64,000 nucleotides of DNA from positions 186,001 through 250,000 of the forward strand of contig NZ_CP080769.1 of assembly GCF_019602855.1 (NCBI RefSeq), in the 5' to 3' direction. The stretch comes from Cupriavidus pinatubonensis (GTDB taxonomy: Bacteria > Pseudomonadota > Gammaproteobacteria > Burkholderiales > Burkholderiaceae). Shown here piece after piece: positions 52,789 to 61,405 of this stretch. Position 1 is the stretch's first letter. Each line of letters starts with the position of its first letter. The translations under genes and the position numbers were made by a program. The notes under the pieces were generated by a model. It saw only the letters and a program-made list of their open reading frames with translations, was not told the DNA's origin and searched no databases.

Positions 52789-53910
52789 TCAGAACCCAGA
52801 GAAGCGAATGCCGATCGAGCCATAGCCGTAGTACCGGTCCAGCTTGCCTGCAGTCGCCGCGTTATAGAGGAACGGGATGGTGCCGACGAAGTTGTACAGC
52901 GACGCCTGCCCGCGCAGGAACACCTCAACGTTCTTCACTACTGCATACGATAGCTCCAGCCCCAGGGTATGGTTTGAGCGGATCGGAGAGTAGCCATAGG
53001 TTTGTACGCGGCTATCGACATTGCTGCGCAACAGGTATTGGAACTGGTAGCCCAGCCGCGCGCTGAAGCTCTCGTACTTCCAGCGCCATGAACCGCCCAA
53101 GTTCAGGTAGCCTGCCGTGTAGTTGAAATCGTCGTTGAAATCCAGCCCAAACTGGCTGGCATCGACAGCGAACGAAGCCGAGTTGAGGGTCACGTTGCCC
53201 GCGCGGCACGGCGCAGCCAGCGCGCCATTGGCGATGTTGTCGGAGCCAATGGCGACGTTGAAGCTGCAGTTACCTCGCTGTAGGCGCGTGTTGATGCTGC
53301 CGATGGTCACACGACTGAGTCCGAGCCCGACAAAGCCAGTAAGCTGGTTACGCTCGGTCAGCTCGCCCGAGAAGATGACGTCGGCTTGGGCCTGAACATC
53401 ATTCGCGTTCTTTACCGTGAGGCTGTTGAAGGTCGTGTTGTGAACCGTGATCGGCGACGAGCGGTTGAGGCTGCCGGAGTGATCTCCCCATACCGAGAAG
53501 CGAACCATAATGCGATCGCGCGCGCCGGGCTCGGCCAGCGGGTCGTAGTGCATCGCCAGCATCCAGCTGTCAATCTGGTTGTGGTCTTGTGAGTAATCGA
53601 TGCCGCGACGCCAGTAGGTAGCCGAACCCGACCAGTGTGGCGAGAACTTGTAGCCCAGCATCAGCTTGCCGCCGCTATAGTCGCCGGCGTTATCCGACAC
53701 AGGGCCCTGCACCCCGCGCAGGTTGAAGACGTCTACGTTCTTGTTGACCATATCGTAGCTGGCCTCCACCCGCACCGAGCTGAACTCGCCCGTGGCGGGC
53801 TCGGCCAGCATGAACACATCGTCCGGGGCGGCACTGGCCGCGCCTGCACAGGAAAGACCCAGCACCAGGGCGCAGGCCCGGTCCAGCCGGCGCTTGCAAA
53901 ACAGCTGCAT
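52789..53910 (-). CDS. Outer-membrane beta-barrel protein
   Basis: Start at 53910 (MQLFCKRRLDRACALVLGLSCAGAASA) after GGAG gives a signal peptide and about 345 mature residues of alternating strands. It ends YGSIGIRFSGF with a terminal aromatic. Repeated strand pairs with long loops (SATYWRRGIDYSQDHNQID, GYKFSPHWSG) suggest a 14-16 strand barrel that may act as a porin or exporter. It lies downstream of a lipoprotein gene but past a terminator. Substrate unknown. Confidence 0.72.
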   Translation of the reverse strand: MQLFCKRRLDRACALVLGLSCAGAASAAPDDVFMLAEPATGEFSSVRVEASYDMVNKNVDVFNLRGVQGPVSDNAGDYSGGKLMLGYKFSPHWSGSATYWRRGIDYSQDHNQIDSWMLAMHYDPLAEPGARDRIMVRFSVWGDHSGSLNRSSPITVHNTTFNSLTVKNANDVQAQADVIFSGELTERNQLTGFVGLGLSRVTIGSINTRLQRGNCSFNVAIGSDNIANGALAAPCRAGNVTLNSASFAVDASQFGLDFNDDFNYTAGYLNLGGSWRWKYESFSARLGYQFQYLLRSNVDSRVQTYGYSPIRSNHTLGLELSYAVVKNVEVFLRGQASLYNFVGTIPFLYNAATAGKLDRYYGYGSIGIRFSGF

Positions 53911-53973
53911 AGAAGACTCCGAGGCCACTGGACAAGCCTCATGCGTGACGCGCTCCAAGGGGCCCGACGCGGA

Positions 53974-54026
53974 CACAAAAAGAGCCCGGTCACCCGCCCC
54001 TCCCTTAAGGCGGTCGGATGACCGGG
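53974..54026 (-). terminator. Terminator between lipoprotein and outer-membrane genes
   Basis: On the minus strand CCCGGTCATCCG pairs with CGGGTGACCGGG (one G-T pair, loop of 18 bases), followed by CTCTTTTTG. It may end or attenuate the lipoprotein transcript so that the downstream gene is expressed less. Confidence 0.62.
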
Positions 54027-54070
54027 GCATGGCCTTCCCCATCCAGGCAAAAGGCAGCACTACGCGCCGG

Positions 54071-55768
54071 TCACGGGTTGAGCGTAACCGTAGTCTTAAG
54101 GCCTTCGCCGGTCACCTTCGCGGCGTCAGTCCGTACCGTCGCCGTCTTGGCATTCTCCACGCCGCCGTCTACCAGCACACCTACCACGACATTCTTGCCA
54201 CTGATACCCGTTGCCGCAAATGTCACAGGGAATGTGCTGACCGACTTCGGCGTGAGCGCGTCAACCTGCGCCTGGCTCAGCGTGCCGGCAGACTTGAGCT
54301 TGCCGAGGAATACCGTGAACGGCAGGTTCAGCGAGCCACCGTTGGCGCTGTCGAACAGATTGTCCGCCACGCCATTGGAAAGGCTTGCCGCAGCCGACAG
54401 ATTGCCGCTGATGCGGAACGAGTAGGACGTGTTCGCCGGTACCACCGCATTCGTCAATTGCGAGCCGTTGAACGTCAGCGTCACGTTCTCGATGATGACG
54501 TCGACCTGGTTGCCGCCGTAGGTATAGCTCAGGCCGGCGCGAACTTGGGACGCACCGCCCTTGAAGGCATCACCGTTCTGCGTCAACGCGACCTTGATTG
54601 AGCCCAGCGTGCCACCGGTGACGGAGATCGCGTCGGTGATCGGGTACGACAAGCCGTTGATCGTCAGGTTTGCGAGCTGCAGGTAGTCGGTCAGCTTGAC
54701 TGCGTTCGCCACACTGTCGATCTTGCCGCTGTCCACTGCGCTGCCCAGGTTGCTAGCGGCGTCCTGGATCGTCGTTGTATTACCCGTCGACACGGCATCA
54801 CCGAGCGCGCCCAGCTTGGTCGTGTTCGATGCGTCAGTCAACGCGGTTGGCGTCACGGCCTGGACCAGCGCCGTGGTCGTCGTGGCCTGGGCGCTCTTGG
54901 TCACGGCATTGATCGAGCCGCTTGCCTTCAGAGCAGCCAATGTATCGGCCGGGTTGCTGCTTAGCACGATCTCGTCCAGCGCTGCGTCCACGCTCGCCAC
55001 CTGACTCGTGATCACCGGGCCAGCAAGTGCGGCCACGTTGGCGGCCACGGCGTCAATGTTCGCCTGCAGCGTTGCCGACAAGCCGGATTTGGCGTTCACC
55101 ACGGCGGAAGACACCACACTCGTTACCAGCGTGGCGCTGGTCAGGTCAGCCGTGCCCGACGCGCCGGCCACGGTGCTCGCCACCGCCTTGGCAGCTGCTG
55201 CGGCCGCAGCGTCCGCGGTCAGCGTGCCGCCGGTGGCCAGACCCGTCAGCGTCTTGGCGACTTGGTCGATCAGTTGCTGTACCACGACTGCCGCCTGCAA
55301 CACAGCCGCATCCTGCATCGGGTCGAGCGTGGCCAGGTCTTTGCCGCCCAGGCCGAGCTTCGTCGCCAGAGCCGCGGCCTGATCCGGACCGAGTTGCGCG
55401 ACCAGCGTGGTCAGCGGCGAGATCACCGGTGTCACGCCCGCCTTGTAGTCCACTGCCGGTGCTTGCAGCACACCGCTGAACGGCTGGCCAGTACCGATAT
55501 CGGTGCCGCCGGTCACCTTCAGCGCGCTCCTGGTGCAACCGGCCGGGAAGGTGAAGTCGCCGGTTGCGTTCGTCGTCACCGTCTTGCTGCCGCAATCGAG
55601 GAAGGTGACCGTGGCACCGGAAAGGTAAAAGTCCACCGCTTTGCCACTCACGGTGGCAGAAGGCTGGGAAGGCGTGGAGGAATCATCGCCGCCTCCGCAG
55701 GCAACCAGCGTTGCCGCGGCGGCTGCCATGAGGCCGAGGGTGAAAATGTAACGGGTATTGGTTTGCAC
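54071..55768 (-). CDS. Large lipoprotein with Ala/Thr-rich helical middle
   Basis: A GTG start at 55768 (CAGGAGAGAGCAGC upstream) gives MQTNTRYIFTLGLMAAAAATLVAC, a lipoprotein signal with lipobox LVAC. After GGGDDSSTPSQPS, an Ig-like or carboxypeptidase-like opening (VSGKAVDFYLSGATVTFLDCGSKTVTTNATGDFTFPAGC) is followed by about 250 residues of Ala/Thr/Val helical repeats (AAVVVQQLIDQVAK, LQANIDAVAANVAAL). A beta-rich C-terminal domain closes it (TFNGSQL, SFRISGNLSAAASLSNGV). About 565 residues. Similar proteins occur in Burkholderiales, role unknown. It precedes the outer-membrane barrel gene on the same strand. Confidence 0.75.
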   Translation of the reverse strand: MQTNTRYIFTLGLMAAAAATLVACGGGDDSSTPSQPSATVSGKAVDFYLSGATVTFLDCGSKTVTTNATGDFTFPAGCTRSALKVTGGTDIGTGQPFSGVLQAPAVDYKAGVTPVISPLTTLVAQLGPDQAAALATKLGLGGKDLATLDPMQDAAVLQAAVVVQQLIDQVAKTLTGLATGGTLTADAAAAAAAKAVASTVAGASGTADLTSATLVTSVVSSAVVNAKSGLSATLQANIDAVAANVAALAGPVITSQVASVDAALDEIVLSSNPADTLAALKASGSINAVTKSAQATTTTALVQAVTPTALTDASNTTKLGALGDAVSTGNTTTIQDAASNLGSAVDSGKIDSVANAVKLTDYLQLANLTINGLSYPITDAISVTGGTLGSIKVALTQNGDAFKGGASQVRAGLSYTYGGNQVDVIIENVTLTFNGSQLTNAVVPANTSYSFRISGNLSAAASLSNGVADNLFDSANGGSLNLPFTVFLGKLKSAGTLSQAQVDALTPKSVSTFPVTFAATGISGKNVVVGVLVDGGVENAKTATVRTDAAKVTGEGLKTTVTLNP

Positions 55769-55963
55769 GCTGCTCTCTCCTGTGATCGATACTTCGATAC
55801 GTCGGTACATGGTGGGGAAGCCTGCGACGGATTGCTGCCGCACACAGTCTTCGGCGCCCTTCGCTGCCCTGTTGTGTCACGCTCCAACCTGCAAGCCGAT
55901 CCAGCTGCAGCAGCTTGCAGCTGGCGCCAGCACACAGATAAACAAATCCCTAAAACGGTGTCA

Positions 55964-55982
55964 CCCCTACTTGGCGGGGGAA
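55964..55982. promoter_or_regulatory. Imperfect C4/G4 palindrome near lipoprotein promoter
   Basis: CACCCCTACTTGGCGGGGG, about 200 bp before the lipoprotein start, resembles the perfect CCCCCACTTAAGTGGGGG site at 35567. Only the C4, ACTT and G4 elements are shared. Confidence 0.3.
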
Positions 55983-56050
55983 ATGTCGCGCTTGCGCAGC
56001 CGCACTACGGCATCGCTCACTCACGCACGCCGACACGCATTACGTTCTCC

Positions 56051-56857
56051 CTAGCAGATCTCTACGCTCGAGCAGAGCGCAGGAAAATCGGCCGGCTCCA
56101 ACCAACCAGCAATGTATTGCCCCATGGCGTCAAGCAACACGTCAGACGTCAGTCCCGCCGCGCCGGCCAATGCGGGGCAGATGATCCAAGTAGTGCCGTC
56201 GTGCTTCAGCACGCGCAGGGTCTTGGGCAAGTCAGCGGGCTGCAGGATATGGTCAGTGCCGCGCGCATGTTCGAGGTCGAACGCCTGCACGAAATCGTCG
56301 ATATGCCGTTCGCCCAGGCATACCACCACCTTCGGTTTCCAGTGTCGGCGGATCCCGGCGATGAAGGCGAATCGCCGACCACCTCGGCAAAGGTCGAGGT
56401 AACGTTGCTTGGGCACAAGCTCCGGCTGGCCGCGAAATGCCTTCGACCACGGCGTCTGGTTGATCAGGCGCGCCGGCAGTGGAAACAGGCTGAGCTTGAA
56501 CTCAGCGCCGTTCGGCGCGTAGAGATGATGATCGAAGTATTCCTTCCAGTCCCGCTCGCCCATGGGTTCATTGAGTATGTGCGCGCGCGCTGCGCACATG
56601 ATCCTTGCGATCTTCTGGTGCGACTGCCAGCGCTCCATGTGGTGGCGGTGCTTGTGGCGGTACGCATCGTCCCACGCACCAGCCTGCGCGTGCGGAACCA
56701 GCGGAGCCACCAGCGACTCGGCCCTCGGATGCGGTGAGCTGTCACAGAACCATACTCCTGCGTCCGGATTACCCCCGTCCATCCCTACGTACGACGCAAA
56801 ATACAGATCCAGTTGCTCACGCGTAAATACGGTATTTAGTTCTGCTTTTTTCTTCAT
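56051..56857 (-). CDS. Conserved hypothetical protein (family E, copy 2)
   Basis: The 268-residue protein is the paralogue of 51081-51890, with REQLDLYFASYVGMDGGNPDAGVWFCD, HLYAPNGAEFKLSLFPLPA, WSKAFRGQPELVPKQRYLDLCRGG, KPKVVVCLGERHIDDFVQAF and TTWIICPALAGAAGLTSDV. The overall layout of strands and Gly/Pro loops suggests an alpha/beta enzyme. It stands between the lipoprotein and the exopolysaccharide operon. The two copies flank the 4 kb lipoprotein/barrel unit in direct orientation. Confidence 0.68.
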   Translation of the reverse strand: MKKKAELNTVFTREQLDLYFASYVGMDGGNPDAGVWFCDSSPHPRAESLVAPLVPHAQAGAWDDAYRHKHRHHMERWQSHQKIARIMCAARAHILNEPMGERDWKEYFDHHLYAPNGAEFKLSLFPLPARLINQTPWSKAFRGQPELVPKQRYLDLCRGGRRFAFIAGIRRHWKPKVVVCLGERHIDDFVQAFDLEHARGTDHILQPADLPKTLRVLKHDGTTWIICPALAGAAGLTSDVLLDAMGQYIAGWLEPADFPALCSSVEIC

Positions 56858-57642
56858 AACTTACCGCGTGATTGAGTCACGGGTGCACAAAATGCTGAAT
56901 CACATTGGCTCTTTTTTGTGCACCACAACAAGCTATACGGCCCCGGATTTTCCGCGCGATTCCGGATGTTTTCTCCCCCCATTCGTGGGATAGGTTGTCA
57001 TTACCGATCCCTTCTTGAGCGGGGTAACGCTCAATGCGTGATCACTCCATTCGCGCGCGAGCGAGAGCGACGTCAATGACCTCGTAGCGCACCGAGTGAC
57101 AAGCGAGCCGGCATGTCACACGCACCTCGTACTCTTTACGCGCAAATTCTGTCGCACACCTGTCATCTCACCGGGCGACCTGCGGGCCTGGTCCTGTTCC
57201 AGTCACTCGCATTTGCCAACGCGTCTAGCAAAAAATGGTAGGCCGCGATGCAAAAGGGCCATCGAATTCGCTGCCAGGCTTTCCCTTCCGACGCAGGGTA
57301 CCGACGCATCTCGCTGCACCGCACTATTCGCCCCTGAATACACGAAGCACACCGGCGCCATCTGCGCACCGGCAGTAAGAGAGCGTTGCGGCTCCATGGA
57401 TGGTCTTCAAAGAAGACACCGGTAGCTAGGCGTCAGTTGACCGCTGCCACACCATGGGACCGACTGCCGCAAAGCAGTCGCGCACGACTCTGCTTCGTCC
57501 GCACCATGAGCATGCACAACCAAGATGCATGCCATGACACGAGCCTGGCCGCCACTGTGCGCGGACTGCAAGTTCGGAGGAGACAACAAGGGCATGGGCA
57601 CTCGCTTGAGCGCCCATTACTCGACCGCTTTCGGGGGAAAGC
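56858..57642. other. 785 bp leader of the exopolysaccharide operon
   Basis: No gene is supported; frames at 57096-57425 and elsewhere are Arg/Pro/Cys-rich. It must contain the operon promoter. At 56975-56990 the sequence CCCCCCATTCGTGGGA weakly resembles the CCCCCACTTAAGTGGGGG site. Confidence 0.4.
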
Positions 57643-59040
57643 ATGGGTATCTATCGCGATATGTTTGCCAGGCACCACGATCAGCTTGCGTTGATGGTCC
57701 GCCTGCTCGACGCCGGCGCCATCTGGCTTGCTGCAATCCTGGCCAGCGAAGTGCGCTTTGCCACCGCGCATGCGCCCATCCACCTGTTCGTCCAGTACTT
57801 TGGCTGTGCGATCGCGTTCATCGTGTTGCCCGGGTTCGACCTCTACAGCTCGTGGCGCGGCCGCAGCCTGTTCTCCCTCGCCACGCGCCTGCTGTCGGCC
57901 TGGAGCCTGGTCTGGCTGATCAGCCTGCTGCTGACCTACCTACTGCACCAGGCCGACAACCTCTCCCGCCTGTGGATGGCGTACTGGTACGTCTTCTCCC
58001 TAGCTGGCCTGCTGGCCCTGCGTGTGGCCAGCCGCGCGGTGCTCAACCTGGTGCGCATCACCGGCGGCAACAGCAAGCGCGTGCTCATCGTTGGCTTTGG
58101 CCGTACCGGCCAGGAAATGTACCGCCGCGCGACCGCCAGCTACGCCACCGGATATAAGGTCAGCGGCATCTACGCCCCCGAGGGCGAGCCCACACCAGAA
58201 GGACGCCCGCGCATCACCGACAGCGCCCAAATCGCCGATTTCGCGCGCGACCATGAAGTGGATGAGATCTGGCTCACCCTGCCCATGAGCGAGTACCGCC
58301 TGATGCAGGAGATCAATTTCGCGCTGCGCAATGACTTCATCGACATTAAATGGATGCCGAGCGTGCTCGACTTTGACCTGCTCAACCACAACGTTGGCAA
58401 CTTCCTCGGCATGCCGGCGGTGGAAATGAACAAGCCGCCCGCGCTCGGCGTGCGCGGCACCATCAAGGCCATCTTCGACCGCACCTTCGCTGCCGTCGTA
58501 CTTATCGCCCTGTCGCCGCTGTTCCTGATCATTGCCGTCCTGATCAAGCGTGGCTCCCCGGGGCCAGTCTTCTTCAAGCAGGAACGCCTCGGCATGGATG
58601 GCCGCGTCATCCATGTCTATAAGTTCCGCAGCATGAAGGTCCATGCCGAGCATGGCACCGTTACGCAGGCCACCAAAGGCGATAGCCGCATTACGCCGAT
58701 CGGCGCCTTTCTGCGCCGCACGAGCCTGGATGAGCTGCCGCAGTTCATCAATGTGCTCAGGGGCGAGATGAGTGTGGTAGGCCCACGCCCGCACGCCATG
58801 GCGCATAACAATATGTACAAAGAGCAGTTGGACTTCTACATGCTGCGCCACCGCGTCAAGCCTGGCATCACGGGGTGGGCGCAGATCAATGGCTATCGTG
58901 GTGAGACCGACACGCTGGACAAGATGGCCAAGCGGGTGGAGCACGACATCTTCTATATTCGGAACTGGTCGTTCTGGATGGATGTGAGGATTATTTTCTG
59001 GACGGCGTTTAAGGGGTGGACGGGGCGGAATGCGTATTGA
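57643..59040 (+). CDS. wcaJ: Undecaprenyl-phosphate glucose phosphotransferase, WcaJ family
   Basis: The 465-residue membrane protein has four N-terminal helices (about 15-140), a soluble Rossmann-like middle (SKRVLIVGFGRTGQEMYRRA, IWLTLPMSEY), a fifth hydrophobic helix (FAAVVLIALSPLFLIIAVLIKR), and the catalytic bacterial sugar-transferase domain. The latter has PGPVFFKQERLGMDGRVIHVYKFRSMKVHAE, DELPQFINVLRGEMSVVGPRPH, YMLRHRVKPGITGWAQINGYRGETD. It puts glucose-1-phosphate onto undecaprenyl phosphate, the first step of colanic-acid-like exopolysaccharide assembly. GTG/ATG start after GGGGGAAAGC at 57643. It overlaps the next gene by 11 bases. Confidence 0.93.
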   Translation: MGIYRDMFARHHDQLALMVRLLDAGAIWLAAILASEVRFATAHAPIHLFVQYFGCAIAFIVLPGFDLYSSWRGRSLFSLATRLLSAWSLVWLISLLLTYLLHQADNLSRLWMAYWYVFSLAGLLALRVASRAVLNLVRITGGNSKRVLIVGFGRTGQEMYRRATASYATGYKVSGIYAPEGEPTPEGRPRITDSAQIADFARDHEVDEIWLTLPMSEYRLMQEINFALRNDFIDIKWMPSVLDFDLLNHNVGNFLGMPAVEMNKPPALGVRGTIKAIFDRTFAAVVLIALSPLFLIIAVLIKRGSPGPVFFKQERLGMDGRVIHVYKFRSMKVHAEHGTVTQATKGDSRITPIGAFLRRTSLDELPQFINVLRGEMSVVGPRPHAMAHNNMYKEQLDFYMLRHRVKPGITGWAQINGYRGETDTLDKMAKRVEHDIFYIRNWSFWMDVRIIFWTAFKGWTGRNAY

Positions 59041-60802
59041 ACCGTCGCGCCCAACCCACGAAGCTACAGCGCTGGTTACGCCCCGCGGCAGGCTATGTCT
59101 GGCGGCCGCCATCGTGCTCTTTCTGACGATGCTCGCGGTGGGTAGCATCCCCGGAAAAGCGCAGGCGCTCAACCGGGAGTTTGGCGACAAGCTGATGCAC
59201 CTGGTCGCGTATGGCTGCCTGGCTGGCGCTATTTTCCTGGCTTTCTCGCGGCACCGCGCGGTCATCACGCTGGCAAGCATTGCCATGCTAGGCGGCATGG
59301 ATGAACTGTTTCAATCGTTGTTTCCGTACCGCTCGGCCGACCTTTCAGACCTGCTGACCGATCTGCTGGCGGCCGCCCTCGTCATTGGCGCCGTCACGGT
59401 GGTATCCGCCTTAATTGCCCATAAGACGGTGAGCCGCCAATGCACCGGCCCGGAGTTACCTGCCAGCGAAAAACCGCCTCTATCACTCGAACCTTCCGTA
59501 GATCCTGGCCATGATCCTCACGCTTATCGGGACATTACTCACATGAAGATCCTCATGTACTGCCTCAACTACGCGCCCGAACTGACCGGTATTGGTAAAT
59601 ACACGTCGGAACAGGCCGAATGGCTGGCGGCGCGGGGGCATGAGGTGCGAGTCATCACCGCACCGCCTTACTATCCCGAATGGAGAATTGCCGAAGGCTT
59701 TAGCGCGTCTTCGTATACCCGGGAAATGCGCAACGGCGTCACGGTGCTGCGCGCGCCCCTCTGGGTACCACGCAAGCCCTCCGGGCTCAAGCGCCTGGTT
59801 CACCTCGCGACCTTCGCCGCCAGTACCCTGCCCTTGCTCTTCTGGCAGGCGCGTTGGAAGCCCGATGCCGTCTTCGTTGTCGAACCTCCGCTGTTCTGTT
59901 CCCCGGCGACCCTGCTCTTAGGCAAGGTGTTCGGGAGCAAAACCTGGCTGCATATCCAGGACTTTGAAGTCGACGCGGCCTTCGCTCTGGGCCTGCTAAA
60001 GAGCCAGCGCGCACGACAACTTGTAGAGCGGGTCGAACGTTGGCTGCTGCGCAAATTCGACCGCGTGTCGACGATTTCGCAAGCCATGAAACGTCTTGCG
60101 CAAGCCAAGGGCATCGACGCAAACCGGCTGGTCCATTTTCCCAACTGGGTCGATGTCGCATCCATCCATCCGGGCGTGGATGGTCAAAGCATTCGAGAGG
60201 CGCTCGGCATCCCGAAAAACGCGATTGTCGCGCTCTACTCGGGAAACATGGGGCGAAAGCAAGGCCTGGAAATGCTTGGCGAAGCCGCCGGCATCCTCCG
60301 CCACTCGGAAAAGGTCCACTTCATACTCTGTGGCCATGGGCCTGGCAAGGCCGAACTGGAGGAGGCATGCGAGCAACTTCCCCGCACTCACTTCCTGCCC
60401 CTGCAACCTGTGGAGCGCCTCCCGTTGCTTCTCGCGAGCGCAGATATCCATCTATTGCCGCAACGCGCCGACGCGGCAGACCTTGTCATGCCATCAAAAC
60501 TAACGGGCATGCTCGCCAGCGGAAAGGCAATCGTCGCCACGGCCGGCAATGACACCGAGGTGGCCCACGTCGTCAATGGGCGCGGTATCGTGGTAGCACC
60601 AGGCAATTCATTGGCGCTGGCGACAGCGATCCAGACCCTCGCAGACAACGATGCGCTTCGCACCACCTATGGTGCCGCCGCTCGCCAATACGCGGAAACC
60701 AACTTGGCACTGGACAGCCTGCTGGGCCGTTTCGAGGAAAACCTGACGGCAGTCATTCACGAAGGCGCCGTTGGCGGACGCCCGGCAGCTCGTAGGTCAT
60801 AG
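59030..60802 (+). CDS. VanZ-like domain fused to WcaI-type glycosyltransferase
   Basis: The 590-residue frame has two parts. Residues 1-135 are VanZ-like, with four hydrophobic helices and FGDKLMHLVAYGCLAGAIF, MDELFQSLFPYRSADLSDLLTDLLAA. After a 35-residue Pro/Ser linker comes Met172: MKILMYCLNYAPELTGIGKYTSEQAEWLAARGHEVRVIT, the start of WcaI/WbuB-like GT4 transferases. PPYYPEW, a KxW-L-H-I-Q-DFE, NWVD and the donor-binding AIVALYSGNMGRKQGLEML and SKLTGMLASGKAIVAT follow. VanZ and WcaI are usually separate proteins. Translation could still start internally at 59543, but no good Shine-Dalgarno is seen there. It transfers sugar (fucose-like in colanic acid) during repeat unit assembly. Confidence 0.85.
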   Translation: MRIEPSRPTHEATALVTPRGRLCLAAAIVLFLTMLAVGSIPGKAQALNREFGDKLMHLVAYGCLAGAIFLAFSRHRAVITLASIAMLGGMDELFQSLFPYRSADLSDLLTDLLAAALVIGAVTVVSALIAHKTVSRQCTGPELPASEKPPLSLEPSVDPGHDPHAYRDITHMKILMYCLNYAPELTGIGKYTSEQAEWLAARGHEVRVITAPPYYPEWRIAEGFSASSYTREMRNGVTVLRAPLWVPRKPSGLKRLVHLATFAASTLPLLFWQARWKPDAVFVVEPPLFCSPATLLLGKVFGSKTWLHIQDFEVDAAFALGLLKSQRARQLVERVERWLLRKFDRVSTISQAMKRLAQAKGIDANRLVHFPNWVDVASIHPGVDGQSIREALGIPKNAIVALYSGNMGRKQGLEMLGEAAGILRHSEKVHFILCGHGPGKAELEEACEQLPRTHFLPLQPVERLPLLLASADIHLLPQRADAADLVMPSKLTGMLASGKAIVATAGNDTEVAHVVNGRGIVVAPGNSLALATAIQTLADNDALRTTYGAAARQYAETNLALDSLLGRFEENLTAVIHEGAVGGRPAARRS

Positions 60803-60808
60803 GCGGAA

Positions 60809-61405
60809 ATGAGACCGATGAGCGTATCACCTACCAGCCCGAATACCATGATCATCGAAGGCAACGACCCGACAGTCGAGCCTTCTTTCACGCTGCGCAA
60901 TCGCCTGACGCGCCAGCTTTGGAACTGGGTATGGCTGTTCCTGTTCCGCCCAAGCCCGCGCCCGCTCCACGCGTGGCGCGCCTTTTTGCTGCGCGTCTTC
61001 GGTGCAAGGCTGGGTACCGACGTACACGTGTACCCGGCGGTGAAAATCTGGGCGCCTTGGAATCTCGATATAGGTAACAACGTCGGAATTGCCGATGGCG
61101 TCACCCTCTACAACATGAGCTTTCTGAGAATCGGCGACTACGCAGTCATTTCTCAGGGAGCCCATCTTTGCGGCGGATCACATGACTACAACTCGCCGAA
61201 TTTCCAATTGATTGCTGAGCCGATCTCCGTGGAGAAGCATGTCTGGATTTGCGCTGAAGCCTTCATCTCGCAAGGCGTAACGCTTCCACCCGGAGCCGTC
61301 ATCGCCGCGCGCTCGGTCGTTAGCAAGCCTTTGGAACATTCGTGGACGGTCTATGCCGGCGTGCCGGCTAAGCCCATTGGCAAGAGAACTCCGCATGACA
61401 AATAG
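60809..61405 (+). CDS. wcaF: WcaF-type acetyltransferase (hexapeptide repeat)
   Basis: The 198-residue protein has N-terminal Arg-rich membrane-associating sequence (LRNRLTRQLWNWVWLFLFRPSPRPLHAWRAFLLRVFGARLG). It then has left-handed beta-helix hexapeptides: IWAPWNLDIGNNVGIADGVTLYN, IGDYAVISQGAHLCGGSHDYNSPNFQL, EKHVWICAEAFISQGVTLPPGAVIAARSVV. The catalytic His is in GGSHD. WcaF acetylates a sugar of colanic-acid-like repeat units. GGCGGAA precedes the start; gap to previous gene 6 bases, and it overlaps the next by 11. Confidence 0.9.
   Translation: MRPMSVSPTSPNTMIIEGNDPTVEPSFTLRNRLTRQLWNWVWLFLFRPSPRPLHAWRAFLLRVFGARLGTDVHVYPAVKIWAPWNLDIGNNVGIADGVTLYNMSFLRIGDYAVISQGAHLCGGSHDYNSPNFQLIAEPISVEKHVWICAEAFISQGVTLPPGAVIAARSVVSKPLEHSWTVYAGVPAKPIGKRTPHDK

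Noticed and set aside
55262..56737. Long plus-strand frame of 491 codons
   Set aside because: It lies antisense to the lipoprotein and family E genes, which have a signal peptide, ribosome binding site and a paralogue; its translation is low in hydrophobic residues and Arg/His-rich.
58000..59298. Minus-strand frame of 432 codons
   Set aside because: Antisense to wcaJ and the VanZ part; third-position GC bias produces it, and the product shows no family features.
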